This document shows, one piece after another, positions 42,397-55,222 of a stretch of DNA of 64,000 nt. Position numbers and translations under genes: made by a program. Position 1 is the first letter of the stretch, and every line of letters begins with the position of its first letter. Under the pieces are notes generated by a model. The model had not been told where the DNA came from. It made no database searches and saw only the letters and a program-made list of their open reading frames with translations. The stretch is from Rhexocercosporidium sp. MPI-PUGE-AT-0058 (Eukaryota > Ascomycota > Leotiomycetes > Helotiales): assembly GCA_020746875.1 (NCBI GenBank), contig JAGTJL010000014.1, positions 1,240,001 through 1,304,000 of the forward strand. Direction: 5' to 3'.

Positions 42397-45300
42397 GTGT
42401 GTATATCATACGAGCGGGTGTAGAATACTGTACAATATGTGGAACTCTCAGAATATGGGTATAGAGCCTGTTCAAACCACGGCCCCCGTTCTTCATGCTG
42501 TGCTTTTCCAATCTTGCTTTGGTCTGAAGCGTTGTCAAGTACACACGATCCCCACCCTATTACCCAGCTTGCTAGACTTGGTTTCCTCCAGATGCTTTAC
42601 AGACAGGACATGTGTTGGAAGGTTTCTGGTAGAGCAGCTGCACTTCCTGCTATCCTCGCAAAAGTTCTCCGCTTGCACCCTCTCACATCGTTTAACCACT
42701 CACTCCCAGACAATGCAACTCTACCGCAAGTGCGATTCAACTCCAATGTCTTTGCATACCAGCCAAGTTTGCTTCGAATTTCAATTTTTCTCTCCGGTCT
42801 TTTCAGCACGGGCATTTCGTCCCAGGAGTTTCGTCAAAACATACATATTTCAGGACTCATACTTTGGTCCTATATTTCCTATCCTTCCGACCAGCCGCAT
42901 CAGTGAGGACTGGTTTATACAGATCTATGTCGTGTTGGGCCCTGCAAGCTGCCTTCCAGATATCCAAGTGCATTAAAGACAGACAAAAGGCTCCATGTTT
43001 CCGTCTGACCAGTACTTTGTGGAAGATTACCTACAACGGCAGCAGCTACCCCTGTCAACGTGCGCAGTACTTGTGATGTAGGGAAGCATTTGATGGGGGT
43101 GAGATACAGGTGAGTATTAAGAACGTAAAAACACTCGTTGCTTATGAGTATCCCCTTGCCTGTATTGGAGGTACCTTGAAGTAATTGGTCGTCGTGCAGT
43201 CCTGTAAGTCATCGACGCCTTTTACGATATCAAGACAGATATCCTAAGGTTCATCCTCATAGAGCTGTGATCTCGCAATAAGTCTCTAAGTGTGAGACAT
43301 ATTTGGTCATGCACGATTGGTAGACCAGCTTCCTTATAAAGATCATTGTTATTATAGTAGATGCTTGTCGAGCAAGATCTTTCAGGTGCGTTTCCGCAGG
43401 TTTATACTCCCTGGAATTTTCAGTCTGTTATTGCTCAGTATAGGTGTGCCTCTCGAATCCTCTCTAAAGAATCTAAAATTTCTATAATAACGAGGCGACA
43501 TCTCTGCAAGATATCCGAGGATCTAGAGATGAGCAATAACGCAAGTTGAACAACTGCTGGAACTCCAGTCGGACCAACAAAGCCGAACAAGAATCACTAG
43601 CCGCACTTACTTGCTAACTGCATCGGAATTGCAGTAACAGAATCCACTACTCGGTCTTATACCGCTTCTCATACCACTTCTGAATAGTGGGTACCGAAAA
43701 TCCCCGTTAAACCCTCATGCGAGTCATGCCAGAAGTTCGCTTTCAGAAAAAGCTCGTGAGACGGGAGCAACAGCGAATTCTATGGACTATAAAGATAATA
43801 AAAGGCTCAACTCACTTATAAAGCTACCTGAGTGACGATAGTGAGAAGTTAAGTCAAGCAAGATATATCCTTGGAACCAGAAGAATCGATTGTGCTTCCT
43901 CAGAGGAGTTTGCAATAGCACCGGCTCTATATCCACCGCAAAGGAAGTGCAGTGGGATGAATCAAGGTTTGACAAGGAATCAGAAGCGGGAGTGACCGGA
44001 GCGGGCCTCAGCAAATGTCCTCTCAATGGCGATCCTCATCGACAACCATATCTTCGTAACAATCCTAGTCAAGAATCGCAAAGTTACAGAATTGCAATCT
44101 ACGGGTATATATCCGTCTTAGTACAAACTATGCGGCGGCGAAAGATTAAGGGTAGTGATGAGTTCTCAATTGAGAGCTTCGGAACTCTTGTGAGAAGAGA
44201 AGATAAAAATTTCAGCTATACAAGGCCCGCGATTCCCTCGAAACTCCTCCTGTCCTACAACCTTCAGAGAAAGTGATCGTGTTATTTTCCTTGCCCTCTT
44301 CTTCCGAATACCTAACATGAAGATCTTGTTGTGACGTTCGTGGCGAGCGTGTACTGTGCTGTCAATTGGGTAGCTGGTTTCTCGTCACTCACTGTGTAAG
44401 TCCTTCTCCTTCTCTCCCATCGTGCGATATTAATTCTCAATCATCATGCTTACTCTTGGACTTCCAAGCTACGCTGTTTCCGGCGCAGATGGACTTTGGC
44501 AAATCTTCATCGACAAGTGCCAAGAATTCGAAGACAACGACGGCACAGTCCGAGGAATCCACTGTGTGTTGGCCATGGCGTATTCTATCTCATGGGTGCT
44601 GCAGCCACCTTTGGCGCAGGCCAAGTGGTTGCAATGTACCTCCCCAACCAAGGTGTAACCACTAAATTGTAGGTCATGATTCTTTTTGCGTCTTCCTCTA
44701 AAAATGGGTTTTAAAGGATTACCTCGCTAAGTATTTGCAGCTTCTGTGTGGTGTTCATTCCCAACTCTCTTTCGGAGATTGCACCTAAAAGCTCCTCGCC
44801 GATCATTTCTCTACAACAAGCACGATTCCACAGGCAATTTCACAGCGGCCACTCGCAGCTGGGATTGGCCTGCTATTCATTCTTCTCCTGATAACCTCCA
44901 CCAATTACTTGCAAGCGGCTTACCTAGACTCGTGGCCCGCTATGTAAGATATCGCGTCTAGCGTTTCTACGCAAATGTTCTAATCCCGACCTATGAAGGC
45001 GTATAATCACAGCGATTGCAGCCTGGAAAATTCGATTACTATGTTCGTCGGATCCGGTAGCGGCACCTTCGCACACTCCTCCAATGTGACCATGGCATCG
45101 TCGCCTTCCTCCCTAGCTCATATACCGAGTCACCCACCATCAAGAGAAACAACTTCAGATGGGACTTGCAAGGCCTTGCAGGTACGCCCCATAACCCTTC
45201 CACATATTTTCCCTCAAGCTCAAAGCACTTCCACCTCCCTAGCTTGATTACTTGTTTCCGTTCTTCCTCAAACATCCTGCTTATAGCCTCTTGAAATGGA

Positions 45301-46747
45301 CGCTATCCAGGAATGAAATTTTCGTAAGCGAATCCAGGCTGCCAAGGTTACTCATTCGGATCGGCCGACTAAACCAGTCAACTTCGGAATGAGGTGTAGA
45401 ACTTCGTCAACTGGGCGAACTACGGAAATCAAGGCAGCACTTACGACCTAGAGTGGAGCGATAACAACCGGCAAATCCCCATATGAAGTCTAACAAAGCA
45501 TTAAAGTAAAATGATGATGAGATTGCATGTGCTGATTTTATGTGTCAATAGATACGGAACTCCTTATGTTGCAGGCAGGTTGATTCTGGAGATTTACGGT
45601 TTGCGCTGAGCTTCGAAGGAGCTCCGGGGTTGAATGACTGCGTGAAGTAAAGAAGAAAAAACACCTCACGCAGGTCTGCTTTACAGGGGTATGAGAGATA
45701 GGAAGATGGGGAGTAGAGAGCAAGGAGTGGCGATGCAAACTCAACGTCACTGATTGATCTTGAAAGCCAACTGAATGTATTGCACTGTGATCACACCTGA
45801 AGAGGACAGCATATCCAAACTTAAAACATCATACAAATCAATCAGACTTCATACTTGTACCCATAACGTCAGAATAATGTTCTAGACATACTTAACATTA
45901 GCACATAGGTGATTTGTAGGGAAGTCTTGGCAGCCCTGCGTCGCTTATAGTGGTTGACGTTTCTACAAACGCAGTTGGCTTTAACAAGAGACGTAGTGAT
46001 ATTAATTTGAGCCTTTAAGCATATGATTATAAATCTAGTGGAGTACTTAGATGGCTTTTGTTTCACTGACATCCAGTAACAGTACATGAATATACCTTTT
46101 CAAGATTGAAAAGACGTCCTACTAACATATATCAAAAGTACTCAACTAACAAGATAAACCTACTTTTTCTTAGGTCGACGTTCTCAAAACTAAAGAGATT
46201 TTTAGTTATATTACCTTTTATCCGTTTTTTTCATCACTTAGGTACGCATCATAGTCTAGCCTAGAAACCAAAACCTTATCAACGCATAAAAAAAAGTAAA
46301 TTTAGTTGTTTTGGTCCACTCGAGACTTATTGAGCAAGAGCTTCTAGGCAGGTTCCTCAGCTCTCGTACGCCGTAAATTTCCAGTCCGGTCTTTCGCAGA
46401 ATCAGCATAACTTTCAATCCCTCTCCTACATCCTCACCAAAGTGAGTCAACGTTGCAAGCGAGCCCCTGAAAATAAGCGAAAGCTCATGTCGCAAAACAC
46501 AGACTTCACTCAAACACTTCAAGTAATCACATAGATAAACATCAATAGCCGAACTAAAAATTTCACAAACAAACACGAACGATATCCCACGCTCGAACGT
46601 TAGCTAAAAATCATCCAACCTCCCGCCATCTTAATCCAAAATCCAAATCCAAAGCAAAAGCTAAACAACCCATGATAAAACGCAGACTTCAACCGTAATC
46701 CAAGGAAATAAAAAAAACTCATAACTCCTCAAACACCGCTAGAGATC
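42397..46747. other. Gene-poor 4.3-kb stretch with coding scraps
   Basis: No complete gene is supported. Scraps: on the minus strand at 42,595-42,815, RVALSGSEWLNDV and RTFARIAGSAAALPETFQHM followed in a neighbouring frame by a CPVCKASG zinc-binding-like piece; on the plus strand at 44,445-45,486 a broken frame, listed separately; at 43,890-44,276 a 128-codon frame with no recognisable features. From 45.8 to 46.7 kb the sequence is A/T-rich and empty. Confidence 0.4.
44445..45486 (+). pseudogene. Possible decayed gene of unknown family
   Basis: Starts MLTLGLPSYAVSGADGLWQI and WLQ-rich frames, with a neighbouring-frame continuation MGAAATFGAGQVVAMYLPNQ. A plausible intron (GTAGGT at about 44,669 to TTGCAG at 44,740) is followed by FCVVFIPNSLSEIAP. 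The far end (NFVNWANYGNQGSTYDLEWS, near 45,400-45,465) also looks like real protein. Frames change several times in between. Unknown function. Confidence 0.25.
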
Positions 46748-49700
46748 TCAGTTATCATCGGGAATATCCTCGCAATCATGGAAATCTTCAGTCCCTGAAT
46801 CTACTTCAGCGTCCGCGTCCTCCCTCACATCGTCAACTTCTTCTACGTCCTCCTCGGTAATAGAGTCGTTATGTACTTCCTCAATCCTATCCCGCTCCGG
46901 AATCACAATACCAAGCGCTCTCATCCTAGTTCTTTCTTCTTCCAAAGAAAGCTCATCGCTTGATTTCAAGACCTGATCCATCCTCGGCGCCCAATATTCT
47001 TCCAAGAAGGTCGACAGTGGAAGTCCAAGCTCGGTGTACTTGGATTCGAATTCTGCGACGAGGTCTTCATGCTGTTGGAGTAAATCTCGCTCTTCTTCTT
47101 GGATCTCGTGGATCTCCTCATTAGACAGTGGCCCTCGAATTTTATCCCACAGACTCTCTGGATCTACATGGCAGGTGTGAGTGAGCTCCAGCCATTCGAA
47201 AGTCATAATGCGAATTACTTCGAGTGGGATCCATGGTCTTTCCGGTATGGAGTCTTCGACAAGTTGGAGAATGGAAAGACAGGATAGCAGTCTGACGTCT
47301 TTTTTACGGTACTCTCCGGTCAGCGTCTCGAAGTTTGAGTACCAATTCCGACAATGTTTCAAAGCTGATGTGATGGTCCGGCATCCGTTTTTTGAGCAAG
47401 CACATTCGCAATCATCTACTACCTCATCCCCCAGAAAAGAACCGGCTATTTTCGCATGCTGTTCTGTGAAACCCCTGGCCCTTGAAGGATATCTCTGTCC
47501 GTGGAAGAAAGAATTCCCGAGGTAAGCACCGAGTGCATGTACAGCCATCCCGCCTCGATGGGGTAATTTTAAATACACATCGACATTTTTTTCCTTCAGC
47601 CACTGTAAGACTTCGAGGCTCTCAAAATTCCACGAGGCAGCGTAAGCGTGCCGCCAAAATGGAGTCCAGCCATCTGCATCAGTCTCATCCATATCTCGAA
47701 ATCCAGCTTCATAAAGATTCTTCGCCATCTGAAGGCTTAGCGGACTCGCATGATACACCGTGGTCTTTCTGGGCTCACTACTCGGCATCAATGCTGAATC
47801 TATCTCAATACCACGCTGGAGCAGCAAAGCAGTGACAGCTGCAGCTTGAGCATCCAGAACCCGATCTTCTCTGAGATTCAAATTCTCCAACTCGAAGTTG
47901 GGAAGCGTTTCAAGAGCAAGTTCTAGCAAACGATTTCGCCTATCAACTAAATGTGATAAGAATGTTCGTTGTAGAGCAAAGTCCCCCTCCGACATGCAAG
48001 CAGGCTGCAAACACCCATTTTGGTCCCAAGAACCCCCCAAAGGGCTGTCATGATTTAGCAAAAGCACTGCTGACTCGTCATACCACCCGCAGCATGCATA
48101 GCAGAGTGGTGTATGACCCAAAGAGTCATACGAGCTGGTCTTAGCCTCCCGCTGCAACAAGATTGACAAGCCCCCGGCCACGAACTAGAGTAATGAAGAG
48201 GTGTCAACCCGCCCTCGTATGCTTGATTGACAGACTCTGGGGAGCTTTCAATTATCATCTCCAGCGCAGCTTCATTCCGGAGATAGATTGCTTCGAGGAT
48301 AGGTGAAACTTCTAGGGCTACGTGAAACGTCAACAGTGCTCATATCTTGCACCTACGAAATTATACTTACTGCCTAACCTTTGCTCTGTAGTGAGACGTC
48401 TCATTAGGTTTTGAATAAGAACTATACTGTAAACACTCTCCTTAGCCCCTTCAATCGCAAGACCCCAATCGAAAAACTTAACGAACAGATCTTGACAATC
48501 ATCTTCTTCTGGCATATATTGCACTTTCAGGAGAAATGAGTCCATTATTGTCCTAAATAATCTGTCAAAATCAATACATCTCAATGTACTCTTACGACTA
48601 TAGAGGGGACGAAATTTACAAAACTGGCTACTCTTGCAATGCAAGTCGGCACAAATGAGAGGTGATTTGCAGAGAATCGTTCAAATATTCCAGCCTAGGT
48701 TCTGAAGACTGTGTTGCCCCGTCTCAATTTGACTGCTTCCAGGGGAAAGGGAACGAACGTCTTGGTTAATTGGTCCTTGCTGGGAGTGATCTACGGCTTC
48801 ATTGAGATGGAATTGTGCGATATTAACGGTCGAATTGGTGCTTTCGTCAAAGACACCAAGTTCAAAACACACAAAAAGACAAAGGGGCAAAACATTGAAG
48901 GGCATTAAAACACACATTTGGATGAAATTGGTCAAATTACCTATTTGTGCAATCGCGCTCTAGAGGATTTGCGCCAAAACCCAGAATGCCATCGAGTAGG
49001 CGACTAGTTGCTTGGATCTGCTCGGGCAAAATTGTATAGTTCTCATCGATCCATCTATTTACCGTTTCAATGGAACACTTTCCCCTATTAGAACGAATTT
49101 CAAAGTCAGAACTCTCATTCATGCTCACGTGTAGAAGCGTTTTCCCGGACGGTAGTGTGTCTGTTGGGGACGCTTTACCGTCTCGGAAAAGTACAGCAAG
49201 TTGCTGTATTATCCAATTGGCGTGTTCAATAGGGTTCCGGAATCCCCCATCCGAATTCCACGCATTAAAGTCTAGAAGCCGAAAGGCAGGAGAGTCTTTG
49301 GGTACTACAGCGCGAAGCATGAAATGGGGGCTAATTGCCAACCCACCTGCTCCTCGTGCCACCGACAAGGTTGCTGCCACGGAAAACCCAAGCATTTTCG
49401 TACAGTAGGTGTATTTTATCCCGAGAATATTTTCCAACCGCTGAGAATACCGAGAAAATCGACAGTGAGGGAGATGCCTCGTGGTATGGGACCAAAACGC
49501 TGAAAGGTTCCACAGGTACAGGTGGCTTGCTGAATATTGGGGTTGACTTGGGCAAGAGCATCTGCTGTGCTGTTTTGCTGCTCGACGTCTTGTCTGACTA
49601 GCTTGTTGATATGCCATTGTTAGCTGCTCACCTTCCTCACAGAGTGATGATTGCAAATATTGATTTTGATGGAGGTTTGTGCGATCTTGCAATACCTGGA

Positions 49701-50343
49701 TCTTTGGATGCAATGAGTATCTGTATGTCACATGAGAGGACCTACTTACGAGCTGGTCGAACCTCTTGGATAGATTTTCCGAGTTTAGTTGCTCCTGGGC
49801 TGCAAACGCATCGAGTCTTGAGATGGCCTGTTCTTTATGGCTCTGAGAAACTTGTCTGTTCAATGTGAACTACTGCAAATCTCCCAATGAAGTTGCTACT
49901 TACAAATCCAATATGCCTACTGCTAGACCCAGATGAGTTTGGAGTTCTTGCAGCCGGGATTGCAATCCGAACAACGTCTCTTTCTTGAAAGGATATGCGA
50001 TCCTTCCCATGACAAGGCTGGCCTTTTCTCTCCGGCTGACTGGCACAGCAGTACTGTCGTATTTTGTTACTGCTCGATGAAGTACAAGTATGCCATCTTT
50101 GCAGATTGCAACTGAGTTTCTGACTTGCTCCGGAACATCGCTCTCTTCTACCTCCGCTCTTCTCAGGGGCTCGTCGAGACATTGCAATATCCCACGTAGC
50201 ATCTCCAAGCTTCGAGTGATGTTTGCGATATCTTCATGGAAGGACTTGAAGTGCGAGTAGTATGTGATCAAGCCTTGGGAGACTTGAAGACCGAGTGAGA
50301 TGATACCCACGGCTGTACCGGCCGCGGACAGAGGATCCGCCAT
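46748..50343 (-). CDS. HeLo-like N-terminal domain / ankyrin-type repeat protein, with a probable frameshift
   Basis: The N-terminal exon (49904-50343) begins MADPLSAAGTAVGIISLGLQ, the signature of the helical N domain found at the front of many fungal STAND/NLR and allorecognition proteins. A 48-nt intron joins it to QVSQSHKEQAISRLDAFAAQ. The middle (to 48,937) has a Cys/Trp-rich part, then VARGAGGLAISPHFMLRAVV, PAFRLLDFNAWNSDGGF, a PSGKTLLHVSM ankyrin-like piece and ILGFGANPLERDC. After introns (about 48,370-48,930) come MEIIIESSPESVNQAYEGGL-type repeats (TPLHYSSSWPG) and HTPLCYACCGWYDESAVLLL. The C-terminal half ends in a Glu/Asp-rich tail. Between TPLHYSSSWP and GGLSILLQREA the frame breaks at a run of five C (48171-48175); six would restore it. 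Probably a signalling or incompatibility protein. Exon borders between 48.3 and 48.9 kb are approximate. Confidence 0.72.
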
Positions 50344-51582
50344 GTCTCAATGAGGATCTGGTTGTAAGGCTCGAGGAGGATTTGAGGAAGCTCGAGTAAT
50401 CCTCGAGGCTGCTGCGGAGGAGATACTTGACATTTAGTAGGCGAAAAAATTCAACGCCATCTCGCAAGGCTGGGAATTCTGATCTACGAAGTCGCAGATG
50501 CAAATCATCGATGGAGATTGCTTGCAATTGTATCTGGGCGATGAAGAATTTAGAACGGAGAACGTAGAACACCAAAACACGCAAACCAAAAGATGAATGA
50601 TGGACGAAGAGAATAACTGCGAGAAGACCAAGAAATCAAGGTGGCCGGCACAAAAAGGCAAGAATGAGGCTGAGTGGCTAGGCGGATTCAGCAGGCACAC
50701 TTCATTCATTCAGCTCATGCACCTCAATCGTGGCTGTCGCGTGATACAGCCAATAGCAAAGAATGCGTATTCCAGGTTGTTCACTTAGACTTCATAGTAG
50801 ATAAAGCTGGGGAAATGAGAGAAAGGGCTCTCGGTAAAATGTATGCAGAGACAGGATTTTGATGCCAGACTGGAAAAGTAGAGTTTTGACGAAGGCCATT
50901 TTTCCCGAGAAAGGAGGATCTTAGCTAGTCAGCGGCTTTACGGGTATTATTGCTATCTGGATGGATTCTCCCCTTCCAATGATATTTGTTGAAAATGTCA
51001 AACCTGCTAGGGATGAGGAGTTTAGTTGGTTGATTTATTCGGATGGGCACTCGCCTCCATGACCGATCGGGTAGCTTTCAATGGAGAAGTTGACACAAAG
51101 GGTTTGAATGGAGATCCGACGAACTGGTAGGTAGATGAGGGAGATGCATAGGTATTGATAGCTATGGAGATGTTGTTATCCCATTCATTCATTCATTAGC
51201 TAATAGGTACACAACAAGTAGACATGTGAAGTAACGGTGGTAGTCAGATGTCAAGCGAGTTTGGGGAAAGAAGGTGGCATGTATTGACCATCATCGACTG
51301 CATTACACACCTAACACACCTAGCCTACCAACTATAACCAGACAGAAGACAGCACAACCACACGCACGCAAGGACCATAAACATATACACATCCAGACCC
51401 ACCAAGCCAAAGCAAGCCAAAGCAAGCCAAAGCAAACCAAGTCCTCCAACACCAACAACCCAATACGCCAGATCTTTTCGCACCACTTAAACCAAACCAA
51501 ACCCACGCAAGCGAGAACTACCCAGGTAAACAAAACATGTAATCACAGGTGTAAGTAGGTAGGTAGTCTACATACACACTAC
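50344..51582. other. Intergenic with short simple repeats
   Basis: Contains (CATT)n near 51,184-51,198 and three copies of a 10-nt unit AAGCAAGCCA at about 51,407-51,436. Otherwise this is the upstream region of the ankyrin gene and the 3' flank of the next gene. No gene seen. Confidence 0.45.
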
Positions 51583-53008
51583 TCATTCATCACCCTTGGC
51601 ACTCCCACTCTCCCAAACACTCCACCCCTCCTCAACCTTCTCAATGGGCTCAAGCAACCTCGCATTGCCACTCACACTCGCCTCCGCACACTCTAAGTTC
51701 CCCATTAAAGCCTCAGCACGAACATCAACCTCAATACCCTTCCCCTTTCCCACAACCTCAGCAACGAAATCGAATGTCTTAGCAACACCCACTTCCCCTT
51801 CACTAGCATCTGCATCCACCTCGACCTCCTCTCCATAGAAATCCTCAGCAGCTAGATCCCCCAACGGCGCACGATCAACTTCAATAGCGTTCTCGTCCCT
51901 TACGCCTCTCCTCGACGCACGATGCAGCCTTGCTTTGATATCAGCCATAGACGCTTCAGCAGTAGATGAAGACGACGAGGAAGTATCGAGCACAGTCCTC
52001 GTCTGACTAACATCATCCATCGGCGGCACATTCTCCTTCCCCCTCGCATCCCTCTCCCTCGCCGCAGACTCCTCATCCGAGCTAATATCCAGCGTACAAG
52101 CCCCATGCTCCATCAGATTCGTAGCGAGCTCCTCCTCGGTATCCTCATGGATCTCAAAGAACCAGCTATCCTTCGCTACATCCTGGTGTAGGACTGGGAT
52201 GGGAAGCTCTCCAACTTGAGCTTGGGCTTGGACCGGGATAGAAGCAGAAGCTGGAGTGGGAGTGGCAGCAGCAGGAGCTTGACGCGATGTGTAGGAAGGG
52301 ATTGTTCCTGAGAGAGCGGCGTCGATACTAAATCCTACACTCGAGGTGGATGATGAAGAGGTGGAGAATCTAGGTGGATCAACACGCGTGAATGGACTTC
52401 CAGTCTTGCGTCTATTCAGAATCCCAATCCTCTTCCTGGTTGGACTCCGTCCTGCGGGAGCACTCAAAGGCGTGGAGCGGCTTGTGGTATCCAATCTAGA
52501 CTTTGCAGGCGATCGAGCATTCAGCATTGGTCTGCTAGCTGTCGATGTACCAGTCTGCTTGACAGACGAGAATTCATTGGGAGAAGGAGGGGCGCGCGTG
52601 AGGAAGTAATTGGTGGGGGAGGGCTTGCAGAGGGAGGCATCTTTAGATGTATGGCTGCCATCGGGGTGTTTGGATCGTTTTGGAGAGAGGAAGAGGATCG
52701 GGTCGATGTTCTCGCTGTTGGAGACGTCGGATGTGTCGTGCTCGAAGGTGGTGGCTTTGCGTTTGGAGGGAGAGGTTAGGGTTGTGAGAGCTAGAGAGGT
52801 TGTGAGATTTGTAGTCATGATTGGATTGATTTGAATTGACTTTCAACTGGAGATTGGGGGGTGGCATTGGGTGAGGAGGTGGGTTGTGGTGGGGTTGAAT
52901 TGGAGGATGCATACCATTCTGTCGATTCTTGAGGCTGGTGAGGTTCTGTAGACGCGAACTGTTGAGCGGTGCGAAGGGCTGCCTGGTGCTTGCCATTTGT
53001 GTTGCCAT
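51583..53008 (-). CDS. Conserved-looking disordered nuclear-type protein, unknown function
   Basis: 433 aa from two exons: 52915-53008 and 51583-52790. The intron (GTATGC donor, CTCTCTAG acceptor) skips an in-between ATG; splicing gives SLKNRQN-A-LTTLTSPSKRK in frame. The N terminus MASTRQPFAPLNSSRLQNLT is compact and conserved-looking. Then come many S/T-P sites with basic residues (LTSPSKRKATTFEHDTSD, FLSPKRSKHPDGS, APAGRSPTRKRIGILNRRK), possible CDK sites. A central block SWFFEIHEDTEEELATNLME, DISSDEES, a KENVPP motif and RAPLGDLAAEDFYGEEVEVD follow. No enzyme domain is visible. The composition suggests a cell-cycle-regulated nuclear protein; that is an inference. Frame intact. Confidence 0.7.
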
Positions 53009-55222
53009 TTTGTAGATATCGTTTGAACAATTGTTGTAGGTGGAAGTCGAAAGTTAAAATCGACAACGAAGCTTCGTGCAACACCACGATATTCCAATCG
53101 TCAGATCCAACAACGCAATCAGTAAATCAATCAAACAATCAAACCGAGTCGTGATCGTCTGTCTGCTGGCCCAAGTATCAAATCCCAAAGCCCAATCCAA
53201 AGAATCGTCGATGTCGTCCGTCCGTTGTTTATTGTTATGATCCAAACCCTCTCATTCAAACAAAGCTAAACACAACAATTCACAACAATCAGCTCTCTCA
53301 CACACTCTCACTGCAAGAATCGGGGGGGGCAAAGCAGCATATATCACCCACTCACCACACAGCTCAGCACACACTACTTGCCCACTTTCCAATACCAATA
53401 CCAATCCCTTGCCTCAAACTCAGCTCCCTTCCCCTCAGACCACACAAACCTCTTCCCTCTACTAGCGTCCTGCACCAGCACCGCGAATTCTCGTGCCCCT
53501 TTCGCGATTCCCTCCAATCAGACTGTATCCACTTCACCCACTGTGTCGCCGGAGATCAGGCTTGGCGCTCGGAACTGGGCGAGACTAGGTCGGGACAAGG
53601 CCAGAGGCTGTGAGATGCTTTTCATGCGAAGCTGATTCAAAGGTTTGGTTGGAGGCTTGGAGGGCGGTTCTATGCAAGGGGGAGGATGAGCTGCAAGTGG
53701 GAGTGGATGGTGTCTAGCGTGGCGCGTCAAGGACGCGAGGATAAAAGGGGGCGTGTCCCCAGGAGGTGAAGGTCGGGTTTTTTCGTGATGAGACGGTCTT
53801 TCATTAAGTAGGAGAGCGTGTTCTGCATTACTTTCACACGATGCGGGTATATGTACTTCAGATGGACCTTTTTTGTTTCATGAGGAATGATTTGGCTACG
53901 AGAAGTTTCGAGCTCTTGGAGAGGGAAATGGACATATTGGCTCGGCTACCACGAATCGATCAAAAGATGGATTGGAATGATTGAAGGGATATCCTCGTCA
54001 AGAGAACAGTCAAATTCCACTATCCGTTTTCTTCACAGCACCAGCACGGCATATCCTTTCCTCATTCTTTCCACTTCCCGAGATCTCCCATCGCCGTCAT
54101 CCCTTCAAGCCTTCATCCATCCCTCGCGGGCAAACCCTCTCCTTCACTAGCCGAACCTCGTCCACTCCATCCAATCCATTCAACCCAACCAACCAACCGC
54201 TCAGAGAAACGGACGTGTTCCTGCGACCACCCCCTCCATATCACACACGCTTCCTTTCCTTGAACTTGCCTATCATATCCACCATCACTACAAATAACTT
54301 CACACCTACTGCCTACTGTACAGTACCAGCAACCACCCACCCACCCACTTAAACATCCCCCAATACAATTGCTCCCCAACCTCCTCCTCCCTCCCCCAAC
54401 TCACTTTCGAAACCTAACAAGTGAGGCTCTCTCTATACCTATACCTTCACAACCCTCTCATCACCACGAAAACTCCCCCCTTCTTCCAAAAGGCTACCCG
54501 TACCTCGCCCGCTTCAAACTCCCTTCCCTCCCCTCCCTCCCCTCCCTTCCCTTCCGTTTCTCCTTCCTCTTTCCCTTCGCGTATAAATGTGACGTCCAGC
54601 CGACCCGTAAACCGACCCTCGTGTCCGGCCACGCCACGGCCAGAGACTCCGCGGCGACCAGATGGACTATTTGCAGTGCATTGCGTAGGAGAACTTGCCT
54701 TCCTTGCTTGCCCTTTGTTATGTTACATTGCATTGCATTGCATTCAGAGCATAAAGGTCGAATCGCCCAACATCCAGATCATACATTATCATCGGTAACC
54801 AGTAAACGTACTTGAGAGAGAGGGTTAGTCGCGTACTTATTGAAGCTATCGTTGTTTCTACTACTGATTTTGTTTCTACTACTGTTTGAAGAAAGGGGGC
54901 AGGGAAGGAGGGTGAGGCTACTTTGATTGAAAGCAAAACCGTGTACTTCATTTTTCTTTCGTTACTGTGATAGAACAAAGCCAGTAGACTAGGCAAATCA
55001 TCGAAGCTGACTAGCTAGTTTATGAAGTGAGATGGAACAGTAAAGACAGGAACAGGCCGCAGAGAAAACTCTGCACGCACCAAAATGTAACTACTGAAAG
55101 ACCCATGCAAGCAAAGTAAAGCAGAAAAGTAAAGCCAAGTCAAGCAGGTACGGAAATAGCTGAGCATGGCTCCCCATCAATCAATCATCGTCAGAAGCCT
55201 AGACACACACACACACGCCCAC
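53009..55222. other. Gene-free 2.2 kb, pyrimidine-rich in part
   Basis: Upstream region of the gene starting at 53008 and downstream flank of SPE2. From 53.3 to 54.6 kb the plus strand is rich in C and T, consistent with long leader or promoter sequence of filamentous fungi. Short repeats: CCCTCCCTCC-type runs near 54,528-54,552 and TGCAT repeats near 54,729-54,741. No gene recognised. Confidence 0.4.

Noticed and set aside
42439..42976. 155- and 179-codon plus-strand frames after MRPL15
   Set aside because: Two overlapping frames with no protein character; the minus strand here looks slightly more coding, so neither is called.
52643..52914. Continuation of the frame starting at 53008 as one long exon
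   Set aside because: It becomes Pro/His/Gln low complexity; a GTATGC...CTAG intron instead joins it smoothly to the main frame of the downstream exon.
54447..54815. Frames on both strands in the C/T-rich region
   Set aside because: Produced by purine/pyrimidine strand bias; no splice logic or motifs.
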